DNA of 64,000 bases from Brugia malayi. Taxonomy: Eukaryota > Nematoda > Chromadorea > Rhabditida > Onchocercidae. Location of the stretch: positions 6,424,001 through 6,488,000 of the forward strand of contig NW_025062478.1 in the NCBI RefSeq assembly GCF_000002995.4. The letters are read 5' to 3'. The notes beneath the pieces are model-generated. The model saw nothing but the letters and a program-made list of their open reading frames with translations, was not told the DNA's origin and did not search any database. Position 1 is the first letter of the stretch. Every line of letters starts with the position of its first letter. Shown piece after piece: positions 25,296 to 40,000 of the stretch. A program made the translations under genes and the position numbers.

Positions 25296-27190
25296 GGTGT
25301 ACTGACTGATACATCAAAAAGGTGACGACGCTGTTGAATACTACTAGGTTTCTCTTAGAATCCACAGATTTTATGATAAGCCCCTTTCTGAGGTTACTTT
25401 TGATTCACTGTGTCTTATACTTACTGCACTATCACAAGAGGCATAGTGTATTAGTGGAGGGATGACCTACTGCTCTTGAAATTAATATGAAGTTCATGAA
25501 AGTGGATTTGGAATGTTAAATTAGAGAATTTCGGATTTAACTGCGTGAAGTGCGTTTGCAATAGTATTTCAGAAATTGAGAGCCTCTACAAAGAATATTG
25601 TCGAAAGTACTGTGAGCCTATGTATTGTGTCATTGTATTATTAGATTCAAAATTTCATTACAGTTGTGTCTTGGAAATACACCTTTCCAATCCAATAATA
25701 TTTATCTGAGTTGTATGCATTAGTTCAGATATATCATTAAAATTTCAGAATTGCAAAGCAAAAAGCAAAAACCTTTTAAATCAGGGTAATTCCAACTTTC
25801 CAACTTATGCAGCCTTTGGTAAATATTTGCATATTTATCAAATGGTATTATCACTCAAAAAAAAAAAAAAAAAAAACTGATAGTCACTCAAAATTTTTAT
25901 TTGTGCAGGTGCTGCTTCAGAAAATACCATTAGTTCTGGAGTATTCTTTGAACCTTGATATGTTTGATGTATGTCTGAAACAAGTTCTGTAAATTTGATG
26001 TACATATGAAGGAAGTTTTATGAACAATCATATGACAAGCTAACTTGCTTCTTAGATCTGTTATTCATACCGTATAGGATCTTTCTCAATGGTGAACTCT
26101 TTTTTAGGATTATTCATGCCATGTAATGACTTGCTCAACGTTGTTTGTTGGGGATCATGCAAGGTTGAAAATTTTCACATTCTAGAAGAGGTCTGTTCCC
26201 ATTTCTGAAGTTAATATTTTAGGGAAAGGGAGGTTTGAGCTTGAATATCTTTCAAAATGATAGTTTATTACAGACTTATCACTTTAGTTTTTCGTTCCGA
26301 GTTTTATTATTACTTTTGTCTATACCTCATTTTCACTAAAGAGGATCAAAATTGTACTGTCGTTAGTACTAAGCATCTTTTGTTGTTTAGGCAGTTCCAT
26401 ACTATGCCTATTATGGCTTTACTGACTTCTCAAAAGATTTCACAACTTGACAAGCAGCACTAAGCGTTGTTCTCTCAAAAGCCTGTTAATACATTCATAT
26501 ATATCTTCTCTATTTTTTTCTTTACGGCACTGTTACAAACTGTGACGCACTATTCTGTTATCCACTGTTTCCTCATTATGATGGTATTGTGATGGAGTCG
26601 TCCGTGACTGATGATTTCTGCATGCAGTGAGCTGCGGAAAATGGTTAAGTTCGTGGGTAGACATTCTGCCTTCTGTGGTGAGGTTAGTTATCTTCTTTTT
26701 GGTGCGTAAATTTATACGAACGCTAAAGGCTGCAAAATCTAAACTCTTAGAATTTAGATTCTGCAAATTGCATTTTTTTCATCTCTTTCGACTTATATTT
26801 TTGAAAAGAAACTGTGGATTTAAGGTTATGTTCAGTAGAAAAGAGATGATCGAATGCACTTCTACACGAAAAAAAAGAAGAAAAAAAGAAACAAAGATTC
26901 GCCAGTTGTTTGATTTTGATTTTCCGTAGAGTTTTTGCATACCTTTTTCTAGTTCCTTCATGTTTTCCCAGTGAAAGAAGCAATTCATCTCTGATATTAA
27001 TAATGTCATGAAGAACTGATTTTCGTATAAGATATTTCTAAATTTCAAGCTGTTTTATTTCTCTTCCTTTTTAGAATAGCCACGAGATTGAATCAATCTT
27101 TCAGAAAGAACTTTAAATTATGAAATGCAGACTTAGTTTTATAACATAGTTTTGAAACGTAGTCTTCTATCTCATAATTTCCTCAAACTG

Positions 27191-27226
27191 ACCTTTCCTC
27201 ATATAACCAAAATTGAAACTCTGAAT
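27191..27226. repeat. Dispersed ~36-bp repeat, copy 1
   Basis: Starts ACCTTTCCTCATATAAC and ends GAAACTCTGAAT. It is nearly identical to 30062-30098, with a one-base length difference. Confidence 0.8.
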
Positions 27227-27721
27227 ATATATAATAATAATTACTGGCTACTCCTCTACTGTCATGGTAGCGTAAATTGTTACGAATACCCTCACTGATG
27301 TCATATGTTGCTTCTTTTGAAAATTTTTGTCAATTCTTCTGCTTTTTATTCTTATGAATTTTGCGAAAAAGTTAGTTTGGTTGGTGGTTTTGCTGGATGA
27401 TACATACTGTACAGTGCTGGTTTGACTCACTATTTCAAGATATATAATTTATTAGCGGTCTTATTATATCCCGCATGTCAAAAGATACTGAATAAGGCAC
27501 TGATCTAGCTGACTTCAATTTAAATGTTTTTTATACATTGTTGAATGTTTTTTTTATACATATTTGCGAATCTGATATTCATTGTGCCATTGTTACTGTA
27601 TTTTAATTTCTCTAATAAATGAATAGACGTAGCTCATGATTTTAATATGGAAAGCCAGTGTCGCAATCATTAAGATAAAATTGTTTGCCATGTTTAATAT
27701 TCCTTCATTTTACTGTTTTTC

Positions 27722-27723
27722 AG
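27722..27723 (+). promoter_or_regulatory. Likely spliced-leader acceptor of cni-1
   Basis: A pyrimidine-rich CTGTTTTTCAG ends here, 38 bases before the cni-1 ATG, with no convincing donor upstream. This fits trans-splicing of a nematode spliced leader. A cis-spliced 5' UTR exon is the alternative. Confidence 0.5.
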
Positions 27724-27761
27724 AAGTGCTACGAATTCTTAAGACTGCGGAGTTGCTGATT

Positions 27762-29023
27762 ATGGCTTTCACATTTGCTGCATTTTGTTATCTTTTTGCT
27801 CTGTTTGCCGTAGCATTTTGCATTTTCTTCGCCATATTCACAGTAAGTTCAACCATTTTGGTTTCGGGAATAGTAGAATTCATTTCATATGAAGGACGCA
27901 AAAATTGCGTATATGAATACTTCGCCTGTTTTTCCTCTCTTTTTGAATTATTTAGGAATAATCTTTCAAATGTATAATTTTTGTAGAGACTACGTATTTT
28001 TAGACAGCCATAAATAAAGACAATGTACGTAATCTTTCAAATATATAACTGTTATTTTGACATCAAGATTGTTTTTTAGCTCTGCAAAATTTTTTAACGC
28101 AGGCTTGTAAAGAACTTAAATTTTGATTACGTATATTCTTTTTTTAACTTTTTTCTCCTTAATTTGAAAAGAAAAAATATACAACTCGCATCTCATGTTA
28201 TTTATGACTGTCTAGAAACATACACTACCATGGTATCAAGATGGACACAACACTACAAACAATAGTAGGAATGTTTTTTCATTGCAGACATTGCATTTTA
28301 TTCTTATTTCAGGTTATTTGCATCGATGAACTAAAGACAGAGTATAAAAATCCAATAGAACAGTGCAATAGTTTGAACCAGGTCTGCTTTGTTTTTTCTA
28401 ATAATTAAAGAGCTATTCCTAGTACTAATTGGGAAACTGAATTAAGTTCAACTAGTATTCTTGATGAGTTCTTGCAATCTTTACAGGTAAATTTGTTAAA
28501 AGTTATCATTCAAATTGTTAGGTCGACTTTAAAAAATTTTTATGCTACCTATAGTTTTCATGCAGAGCATTATTTTATTTTTGTTTTTCTGAAGTGCACG
28601 TACTGCAATTTCTGATTTTTTTAGTTGGTTTTACCAGAATATTTACTTCATATCATCCTTACTTTTCTTTTCGTCTTGTCGTTTCAACTTGGAGGACTTT
28701 GCTGGAATATACCACTTATTGCATATCATATTCATAGGTACATAATTTTTATTATTATACTGTTGATTATTTATTTATTGTTTTCACTTGTATTTATAGA
28801 TTATTAAGAAGGCAAAAGAATAGTAATCCTTTTGTTGTATTTTTCCAGATATATTCAGCGTCCTGTGATGACTGGACCAGGAATATATGACCCGACCACG
28901 ATTCTAAACAAAAATGAACTTCAAAAAGCACTAAAAGAAGGCTGGATAAAGCTTGGATTCTATCTGATATCTTTTTTTTATTATTTGTATGCCATGATAT
29001 ACACGATGGTTACTTCCTCTTGA
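27762..29023 (+). CDS. cni-1: Cornichon family ER export cargo receptor
   Basis: Cornichon proteins are small membrane proteins that select cargo, such as growth factors and glutamate receptors, for COPII export from the ER. Four exons join in phase: 27762-27842, 28313-28381, 28625-28737, 28849-29023, giving 145 aa with a TGA stop. Residues 1-27 form the first membrane segment. The family signature VICIDELKTEYKNPIEQ follows, then a second hydrophobic stretch with GGLCWNIPLIAYH, the loop IQRPVMTGPGIYDPTTI, and the C-terminal segment FYLISFFYYLYAMIYTMV. Length and order match typical 140-160-residue members. The extra acidic loop of vertebrate CNIH2/3 is missing, so it is closer to the basic cornichon form. 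Donors include GTAAGT and GTCTGC; all acceptors are T-rich. Confidence 0.96.
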
Positions 29024-31018
29024 AGAACATTTATATAAAAATAGCACTTGTTCTAGATTAGATGTATAAAAGTAACAATTACAAACGTACTATATATCTT
29101 TTTTTAATAACTTTTTTTTTTAAATTTTGAAAACTATGAAATATTTGTATATATATATATATATATATGTGTTGTATTTTCCGCTTGCATACTTTTGTGA
29201 GTTTGAATGTAAGTCTGGATTAATTATAAAAGCGCATAAAAAAAAGAGTTGCTATGAAATCTGAAAGCTGCACCACTCGTCACTCTTTTTCCCGTGACAT
29301 TTTTGTTTATGAAACATTTCTTTCATATTTAAGTGATTGTTAAAGTCTTTTATGCGATCTCTTCGCTTCTTTTGGTATGGTTTTCTGATGTCATTGTTCA
29401 TTTGTATAGCTTAAGCAAATTGCTAAATGTTAATTCTGAATGTAGAAACATTAATTGTGCATCTTCATATTACGAATATTATAAAGATCGACATTAAATT
29501 ACATATTTCACTCATCTCAATGTTTTGAGAATTGAAAATGGCAGGGTTACTGCGTCTGAAATCCCTAGCATCTTACAGAGTTCAGTCTAGAAATTAATTC
29601 AGTTTCGCTTTTAACACAAACTATTTTACATTTAATATCCTAACTGGGGCTGTAAAAGAAGAAATTGAAGAGGTTGAAATTAATAGATGCTAGGTGATTT
29701 TCTCAATCAAATGAGTAATCGTTTCATCGATACTTTTGAAGTGTTGTGGTGCAACTTTTATCAGTCGCAAAGGCAAGTTTTGGGAGAAATTTTTTCATCA
29801 GTTTAAGCTTTACGCAGAAACAGAATAGTTTGACTGGGGGGTGACAGCAGCGATATGGCAATGATAATGTCATTGGTGATGGAATGTTCACTGAGGGGCA
29901 CGGTATTTGCCACTGTGATTCAAAAATGACAGCGATGATGGAAACCTGTTAACAACGATGAAATTTCATTCCACTCCAATGTACAGTTGCATCACATTCC
30001 TGATCTTCTCTAGACGTGTTAACAACATCTACTTCACATCTGTTTCGCTCAGATTTGTTTCACCTTTCCTCATATAACATAAAATTGAAACTCTGAATTT
30101 TCTAAATTTCACCACTAATGATTAGTGCAGCATTCTTATCACAGCCCAGCAATTAGAAATAAAAATTTTCCTCATTCACTCAAAATTTGGTTTAACTCAG
30201 TTTGCTTCAATGATTCGTACTAGCATGTTGTGGCAACTGAAGAAAAAGTGATATGGGAATTATGTCACCGATTTTATCTGATTAAAAAAGGTGTCATACA
30301 CATATACCTTGATAATGACTCATATTGATTGATATTATTTATGTTATTATTAGTTGGACCTACATCATTTTTGACTTCTGATTGGGTATCACAACAGTAA
30401 CTCACATAACAATAACAATTATTAGTAGACACTGTAAAACTGATAATTCTTATGATTACCTGCAATGAAATTCATGAAGTCTTCGCAGATTGCACCGATC
30501 TATATTATGCATACGACCCTTTCTCCTTTTGACCTTTCTTATCACTTGAGGAGTACAAGCATTGAGAGTTCTAAATTATCCGATGATATCTAATAATCAG
30601 TTCATGTAACCTCCATTAGTGTTGGAGTTAATTATTTTTTAGATTAATATCTAAAAGTGAAATGAGGGGTGCTCTTGTCAATATCGTTTTATTTGTATAG
30701 AAGTTTAAAAGTATGGAAGATATAAAAGATTAATGTGATAGTCGCTGCAACCGAATTGGTTAGTTAAATTTAAAAGCTTTTTCAAAATAAAAGGGAAAGA
30801 ATTTGCTCTCATTAAATTGATTTCATTTCAGAGAAATAAAAGTGGATGTGATAGCTTATTCCAGGATTATTTCAAAATGTTTTCTTGAACAGTATGCGCT
30901 GTTTGCAATTTGCAACTGGCAATACCTTCTATATGGCATTGAGAGTATAAGTAAAAAGTACAGCTCTTGTCGTTAACATAATCAATGATACCTGCAAAAA
31001 GTGCTTCTCACGTCATTT
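29024..31018. other. Intergenic region cni-1/rol-3
   Basis: About 2 kb holding the cni-1 3' UTR and the rol-3 promoter region. It contains a short AT microsatellite at about 29148-29168 and the second copy of a dispersed 36-bp repeat at 30062-30098. No coding exon or RNA gene is supportable. Confidence 0.6.
30062..30098. repeat. Dispersed ~36-bp repeat, copy 2
   Basis: Near-identical partner of 27191-27226 about 2.9 kb away, on the other side of cni-1. Confidence 0.8.
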
Positions 31019-34000
31019 ATGTCTCCTCATTACCATTGGTGCTTCACGTTTTATCTGCTCTTGATTGATTTCTTTTACTTAACGCTAATCAGCGTCACGT
31101 ATGCAACAATATTCTCTGATTCACTGGATCTATGTCAAACTCAGTGTATTGATCGAAATTTGGTTAGGATCTTACATTTTCTTCTCATAGGACATCATAA
31201 TAACGGGAAAAACTTGTCTCAAATCTGACGTACGTGTTATGAGCATTGTACAATTTACAGGTAGTTGCGCTCGCTCGTGGAGCAATTGATTGGGATACTT
31301 CGCTACTTGAAATTAGTCTAACTCAACGAATTAATGCAGTAAGATCTGTTTCAATGGTTATAAGACAGTTAATTAATAATATTCCGTCGTATCACGAGTA
31401 TTATGTCTTGGAAGATCATAAGTTATAACAAGAAAAACGTATCACAAGAATCTTACGTGCATATTATGAGACTTAACATTGTTTATCTGTTGTTATGTGA
31501 AGTATTATTCAATTCCATTCTATTCAGTTTAAATGAATTAAACTCATATTTTGTTGACTTCTTTTCTTAGTTGAATGAAACAAAATTTTGCAGGAAAAAT
31601 GAACTCCAGGTAAAATTACAGATATTAACAACAGATAACATATGTGAATTGAATTGTTATAGTGCCACAATGGTTGTCAAGATCTGGAATCAACAAATTC
31701 GACTTGCTTAGAGCGCTGTGATAAATTAATGCCAACAGATAGTTGCATGCAGGGCTGCCGTGCTGTTACCGATATTTTCCTTTATCATTTGCAAGGTCAG
31801 TGAGGTCAGTTTTCGCTTGATAACCATATTTCAAGTTCATCGGGGTTAATTGAGGTTAGTTACAAAAACATAACACCCCTAAAATTATAAATGCGAAGAA
31901 TATTATTAATTGAAGACTTACTGGGTCATGTGCAAGTTGAAATCGAAGATTCACCAGTTGGTGTAAATACAATTTGGAGTTTGGATAGTGATTATGGTTC
32001 AGTCATCAGTGACATATTGGTGGATGATGTAAAATGGGGTGTTCAGAGTCGTCCGGCTAGTGCTTCCGTCTCATGGGATACTACCACTTTTGAAAAGGTA
32101 TTAAATTTAATAAACAATATGCGCTTTCTCATAGGGTATAGTTCACCACCTTTTTCATACCAAATTCAGGAAAACTGAAGAAACACTAGTACATAATGTA
32201 CACTTCATATGATTAAACGTATCTACATACTGGTTATCGGAATTAAATTTTATCTTATTTCTATTTCTGTATCTTTAAATTTCGAAAATATTTTCCTTCA
32301 GGCATTTAAAATGGAAACCTTGGAAGCAAGTATAACTATACCTTCGGTTTTTGCTGAACAAATAGAGGTCATTATTTGTCAATATCACTAATTATCAATT
32401 ACAGTTAATTGCTTTTTGTTATCTCTACTTAACCGTTATTATAATTAGGCATACTGTTCATTTGTTTAATGAATTACTCTGCAGCTTCGATTGTGCATAT
32501 CTTGGCGGAACTATATTATCGTCTCTCCTACACATCGTCTTCAGATCAATGACACTGATAATGCTAAGTTGTTGCCTCCAACGATTATTTCTCACTTACA
32601 GACGTCAGCAAACAGTTTTGTAGTTTGTTGGAAAAGCGCGTTGAAGCGTTTGTACAAAGTATGCTTTTTTTTTATCTAAAAATGCATTTGACATACTAAG
32701 ACTTTTTGATATAATATTGGATACTTTGTCTTACAGATCTCATTGTACTCACTTGATGAAAAGGAAATCTCAACAACGCTGGTGGAAAATACTTGCTATT
32801 TGTTCCAGGGAGTACCCACTGATAATTGTTGTCGTGTTGAAATTGGTTATGCAAATAATGATACTGCTTCTATATCCTTACGAATTGATCTTATCAATAT
32901 TGGTAACCAAAAGAACTATTAGAATTGAATTTAAGAGTCACGCAAGAACTGATTGAAATTAACAGCAAATTAGCATTGAAATTAACACCGAAAATTAGCA
33001 AAATTAATGGAAATTAATTATAATTAATTTATGACAAACTATTATAGAAAGAAAGCCAGAATCGACAGCGCAATTAATTTTTACGAATGGTACATCAGTG
33101 ATGAAACTCTACGATATTGATGATTACGCTGTCCTTAGCGACCCAAAATTAATTCCATTCGAGTTAAAGCCCGGCAGATCAATTACTGGTAACTGATTTA
33201 TAAGTTCACATCATAAATTATGTTGAAGGGTAATGCTAAATAACTTTCACTTGCAATGCAGATGTAGTCATTCTCTTGCAGATGAAAAAGAGCTGTACAC
33301 AATGCTTGATTTGAATATTATTACAAAGATTATCTCAGTGATAAGATTTGACCACTCGAATCTGATGTCGTAAAATACTGCACTGAACTTTTTTGCAACT
33401 CTTCAGCTTTGCAGCAGTTCGATGAAGAATAAAATCGAGGAGAAAGTATATGTACTTTAAGAAATGAATTTACAGTGCATGTTTTTATAGCACTGTGCAC
33501 CGTATCAGCTGAACGATTATTAATTGCATTAGATGACGGTAGTATCTACTGGTTAACTATCGGTGATGAGGTATTAAGCGGAATATTGCGGTCACCGGAC
33601 GGCACAGCAATTGTTCATATGGATGTTGATCACATGCAAGATGCTGTATATGCCGTTCTTTTTAAAAAAGGAATACTCAGGTAATTTGTCCTTTAATCAT
33701 CTGTTTTAGAGTAAAACTATACTAAAGCTAATCCAGATATAAATAATGGAAAAATGAAACTTCGATCTGATGACTTTTATTTGACAAAAATATTCTAAAA
33801 GTTTATCACCAATATTCGCAAACAAGTTTTGAAATCTCAAAATTGAGTTAGGAAGGATGTTTAAAATTCTTGAATTTAACATTTGTCATAATCAGATGTG
33901 GCTTAATAGACTGCCTAAACTCGACAATTTTAACAACGAACACAATTAATTATATCGAATATATCTCGATTGATTCATGGAATGGGTGAGCTTTTTTTAC

Positions 34001-37000
34001 TAAATAATGAAAATGTATTATAAGTTATCTAATTGGACAGGCACGATTGCAATAATTAAAATTATTTTACTTAAAAGGATCAAAGAAAAACTATCATCAC
34101 AGGCATATATATTGTATACTAAATGGTGGCGAAGTGTTCTCGATACCACTATTTCCACTGGATGCCCCGCATATTCTCCCATTTTCTGCAACAGAAAAAA
34201 TGCCCACTATTGCATTTGCTATTGAAGCAGAGCCAGAAAATTCAAGGCTAATTTCTCTCACACAAACTGGTTCCATTCTGGCAATAAATATCGTAAATCA
34301 ATCAGTTACTGATCTTCGGCTGAATATTGAAGTGAGCGATATGTACAACAACATCAAAAAAGCACATCTTTTTGGAGAACGACTGTTTTGGACATCAACA
34401 AGCTGTGGCGACACACATTCCTGGGATAGTTGCTTGTACGGCGAAGAATACGATGTCGAAAAAAAGGTTAACATTTTTTTAATTATGACATCTATTGAGT
34501 TACAAAAGCAGAAATCATTATTTTTCTATTTCAAAGAAAAAATTTTTACTCGCTGAAATCGAATCTTTTAAATTTAGAAAATGCATTTGAATCGTTATTT
34601 GTACTCCGGTCGAGTTGTTGATTTTATATTCCTTCGTGACAGTCCGATGCCAATAACAATAACCTCGCCAAGCAAAATAGGCCTTATAACAGCCGATAGT
34701 ACTGCACGAGTCATTTGGGAATCTCCAACATTATTACCATTTCAAGGTAATTTTTTCAAACTTGGCAATCTATTATTTGTAGTACAAAGTAATCCTTTAA
34801 ATTTTATGAAAAGAATTCAAAAACTCATCTTTTACAATGATGAGTCTATCTATTCTCGGAAGTATCAACGAAAACTTATTTCACCGAAATACTCAATTAA
34901 TGCATCATTTTCAAAAGTCAAATTTTAGCACAAGGTGCGTGGCGTAAATTGCTTTATGAATGTCGCATAATTGGTGACGAAGAGGATGGCAGTATAACGG
35001 CAGAATTTACACAGCTTTCTGAAACTAATTTGTTAATACCGGTTTCTCCCGGACTTCAGTATCATGTATCTGTTCGAGCCTGCATCAATACGATATGTTC
35101 CGCTTACGCCAATGCTATCAATTATGCATTTGCCCCACTCACTGGTATATTCTATTTTATCCAGAATTCTTTAAGGAGCTCAGCAAAGACGATTAATTTC
35201 TGAAGATGTTCATTGATTATTCCTCATAAGGATAGCAATGTTTTTATTTCTTCTGTAGCGAAATTGGTTTATTGCACTTTTCAGAACCTTTACTTGTCGC
35301 ATTCCGTCGGACGATCAATAATAATGTCAGTTATTATGATATTCTCGGTGATCCAATCGAAAATTACACATTGCGTAAGTTTCTTTTCCAGCAACAAATA
35401 AAGTAAGTGATAAAAAAAACACATTAGTTGAAATAAGGTAAATGCATGAGTGAACGTGTTGGTACTATTGAACAGAATGCTCCTTCGGCTAATCTGAAAT
35501 TGACTAGAATAAAGTTTTAGTAAAGACTTATTGTTTTATTTCAGCTGGTCCGGTACCGGTAGATAAAACAGCAGTGTTTGCTTACGATATTTTGGTGAAA
35601 TCATTGTATGTTGCTAATACGGGCAAGGTTATAGATTTAATTTGATTTTTTCTACTAACTGATATTGAGCTATTTTCGAGTGTGTTTGATAGATTAAAGC
35701 GAATTACAGAATAGAATAACTCGAATACGCGGTGATGGTTCCCAACAACATTTCATGGATTCAATAACCGTAAAGTTCATGACAGTGATGTCGCGTAATG
35801 CACTGATCGTCGTTGCATCTGATTATTTAATAGTATCATATCGTTTAACATCCACATTTGACCAAGAGTGAGTATTTTAATCATTCCAAGAAATATCAGC
35901 AATCCTCTTCAGTTGCAATGAATTACCTATGTTAAACTGACGTTTACTGATCTGCTGATCTCATGATCTCATGATATACAGAGGTCGAGAAACACGTGCA
36001 TTATATTATAATAGCTGTTTCAGAAAAAAAAGAAAACGTTATTTAATGACTTATTTATCCTTAAAACAATGTAATTCACAGCTTTTTTTTGTATAATGAT
36101 AGGATTGTTTTTATTTTTTATTTTTTTTTATTTATGAAAGTATTTTCAGGATTTATTCTTGCGGATCTTTTAGCGGATGTGGTGAGGTAGGTGGTTTAGC
36201 TGGTGATGATGAAACGGGTGATATCTTCTATCTGATTCGTTTTTCAAACGGGACAACAAGTTTGTATGGTCTTAATCAAGATGTTCGCACATCATATTTT
36301 ATCGCTTCCTCGCAAGATTTTCCTGCGTTAGTTATTGTTATTTAATTTTGACCCATGAAATGAAATACTTTTCTCAATGCTAATGTAAACGATGGCTGTA
36401 AAAACTCCTGCGAAATATGAGCAGTACATTTCATTATCTGGATAATGTTACCAGCTATGAAAGGAACGCAATAACGGGTAGTTTTGATAATTTGAAGAAA
36501 TTGAATTTTTATTTTTTAAATTATGATCATATTTATGAAACAAAATGAATAGGGACTCGTTTCAGATTGCGGCAATTAATTGTTGTGAAAGAGAAACTAG
36601 TATTTATCACTGAAACAGGAGAAGTAGGTGTCTGTGATAAGAAACTCGGTTCACTGAACATTCATTTGGCTCTCAAGAATGTGGCGCTTATACCGATATT
36701 TTATTTGGATTCTATAAAACCAATCAATTTCATAGGAGCCTTAACGACGGATGATAATACTGCTAGAAATACGCTCACGTGGGATATTGAACCGATGTTC
36801 TTAACTGGAAAGATTATTTTTAAAGTTTGCTGCCTTTTTTATTCCTTCTTACTTCTAAAATATAATAATTCTAGGAATTCTGCAGCAAAATGTTAGTAAT
36901 TTTTTAAAAAATATAACAAAAATAATAGATTGGTAACACCTGAGAATTATGCATATTATCTAAAAGGTCAATGATGGTTCATGCAATAAGAGGTCATTTC

Positions 37001-40000
37001 TAGATTGATATAAATAACTTTTCCATTTAACTTCTACATCCTGTTCGATTCATTGTTGTAAAAGTTTGATGTTTCAGGTTACAATATACAAAGAACACTG
37101 GGGTCGAGAACGTTTTGTGGATTATTCATTGTCACATAGTTATACCATAAGTGATAAACTTCTTTGTCAATGGCCTTCGAAACAGAAGTATGATGCTGAA
37201 GTAGAAGCGCTAAGTGCCTGGGATTTGATATCAATAAATCAAAGTGGCCTGATTGCACCAACCAAACCACCATCTCCTCCAACAAATCTAACCATCTATG
37301 CTACACAACAAGTCATTTTTTCTTCTCATTGTAAATGTATTCATTTTGCATTCATTTCATGGTTTTCAGTCCTATATATATAATGAAATTGAATCACTTA
37401 CATCTTGATTTTTTCTATATTAACTTTTTTCTAGTTGTCTAATTATTCGGGACATTTAGTTCTTTTCATCCTTTTTGTAAGTTAATAACTTGAAAAAATT
37501 TCAGTTCTACAAGCTAATGAAATTCAGTGATATTTGTCAATAAGTTACAGAAAACTGTAGATGGTGCCCGGGCATTAATGGACTTGTTTTGGGAGGAACC
37601 AACAGAATGGAATGGGGAAGCACTGGGTTATTTGGTCAATTGCACAGTGGACGGTGTCAGTGAATCGGTCGCAGAAGTACCTGCCACAATACGTTTCTAT
37701 TCTTTTAGTGTGAAATCGGGAAGTGTCAGTTGTGCTGTCGCAGCTCATAATGAACCAAAACTTGAAACATTTTCGGAAACTGTTACTATTGATAGCAGTG
37801 GTTAGTATACCTTCTGATGTAAAGAAGTTTGCGAAAACAAAGAAAAATGAAAACCTCATTCCATTTATTGTTGCTTGCTTCTTTATATGCTTTGCATGAT
37901 TTCTTTCGTTTAATGAATGGCATCTTATGTGTCCTCTATCTAACTATACCTACCGCAGTACTTTTGCTTTAACTTTAACAGATATATTTTTAGAATTACG
38001 ACCATTGGTCCGTTTATTTGCGATCGATTCTAATAACAATGTATTCGCTATCACAAACTGGTCGCCCTCTTCGTCTCAGCAGTCAACTCGTGCCAAAAGA
38101 CAGACCTCATCACTACTAGCAGTAAAGATTTTGAACAATAGATAAAACTGAAAAATAGTTTTAGATTCCAAATATATTTGTTTTCAGATCATGGAGCAGT
38201 CAATAGCATATATTGGCAACGACTTATATTCGATAAGAAAAGATTTCGGCTCCACTCAACCCTCTCTACTACGTCTTGATCCTAATAATGTGGAAAATAT
38301 TCTACATAAAGTAAGTTTAAAATGCACTGAGAAATGAAGATGATTTTATGAGCAATTTCAGGTTTCAATAGGCGGCGAAATTGGTAAAGTGGACGCAATG
38401 ACATCTGACTGGGTAGCTAATCGTTTGTTGTTCGTTTCAACAGCACGTGTCATGCAATTACCTCTTGATGCCATTCAAGTATCTTAATTTACTTATACTC
38501 TTATTACAATTTGCACTTGCTCATATCGATGGTTGTATGAAGAATTGTTCAACGATTCAGTGACACTCTTACCACAATATGTTAAGATATGATGTCATTT
38601 GACTGTGCGAACATAATACATTAGGAATCCAATTTCAGAGTCTTTCGATGATTACACCACGTCGCATAATGAATCTTTCATCAGGTGCTGGTGATGCGAA
38701 ACAGCTGCTTTTCGACCCATTCTCCAAGTTTACTTTGTCCTCTAATTTTTTTGTTGATGTTTCTCCTTTTTGTTGGAATATTTTTCACTAATTTCTCAAC
38801 CTCGCAAATTTTTTTTTAAAACAATTTCAGTACCGCTTTTTTGCTTACGAAAAATGGTTCACTTTTTGCATTGGATCTCAATATGGGTGTGGAAGAAAAC
38901 ATGGCCCTTAGGTTTACTTTTTTTTTTTTTTTTTCAATAGAGATGTAAGCTACGATTGTTCTTCCTTTTATTTAATTAAGTATAAGAAATAGAATTTGAA
39001 GTATTACTTATTAGGTTAGAATGTTTGAAATCAGAAACTGTATCTTGGATGATGGCTGATTTTGCCTGGAATCTTGCTTCATTACCAGTCATTTATGTAC
39101 TTACTTGGAACGGTATGGTTCGCGTTGATTTAACATCCTCGAAGTGCGAAGAAATAAAATTTGCATGGGAAAAATTCGGAGGTATGTCTTCCGTTATTTT
39201 TATCATTCTTTGTGAAAATACTAAGACAACTAAATAGTTAAGCTTTTTAGAAAAAGGACTCAAATCAATACTATCCTTTGCAATCGCTGATAAATTGTAT
39301 ATTTTTGTCACCTCCTCCGCTCTAGTTGTTTATGAATTGGGCTCTTCAACAGTAACACCAATCGCCGTCAATGGTTCGCCACTGAAACAAATTCTGGTTG
39401 CTACACAATCTACTCAACCATTTCCGGGTATGTATTTTTGGAATTCAAATTATCTAATGGGTAACGCAATTAGGCTAGGTTCCAAAATTCGAAGAAAACC
39501 AAAAATGTTTTCAATTTTTAATTTTAAATCTGTTTCTCATCAAAGCGATTTTTGCATTTATAATATGATCATAGAGCTAACCATGCACTAAGAACTGTAT
39601 TTTGGGAAGATTTGCATACGTGGTTGGTGTTTAATATATGTTGTTCTCAAAAGAATCTAAATGACGTGAAGGACTGTTCGTTTTTAACAAAAATTATTTA
39701 AACTATATCGATTCCAGAACGGTCGTGTTTTGTCTTGCCCCCAGCATCTGAAATTAAGTTCACTGTGCAAAACGAAGAACGAAGTGGAGCATTAATCTCG
39801 GTTAACGAACCTCAGCTACCCAATGTTTGTCCCGTATGTTTTGGTTTAGTTCTTAACAGTTATTTTATTTCTTATGAATACCATGGCTTATTGCGTTGAT
39901 TTACCACAGGGTATCACACTTCCTCTGACGCAGTACGAAATTCATTTCCAACGAAGAGGGTCTGATAAAATTCGCAGCATTCACAGTATTAGCAATGTCC

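Larger units (their letters stand above)
24343..27761. other. Divergent intergenic region pis-1/cni-1
   Basis: About 3.4 kb between two divergent genes, so it should hold both promoters. The first bases upstream of pis-1 carry a TTTCAG acceptor-like site. A cysteine-rich minus-strand frame at 25068-25295 is listed separately. A homopolymer A tract lies at about 25857-25876. The rest is AT-rich with only chance reading frames. I see no RNA gene. Confidence 0.6.

Noticed and set aside
26627..27048. Overlapping open frames on both strands rich in F, K and R
   Set aside because: AT-composition artefacts with no splice structure or recognisable motif.
29148..29168. AT dinucleotide tract as a possible origin or promoter element
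   Set aside because: Simple repeats of this size are common in the window; nothing else supports a function.
31595..31610. 16-base AG...GT stretch between rol-3 exons 2 and 3
   Set aside because: In phase it would read GAA AAA TGA; exons 2 and 3 join in frame without it.
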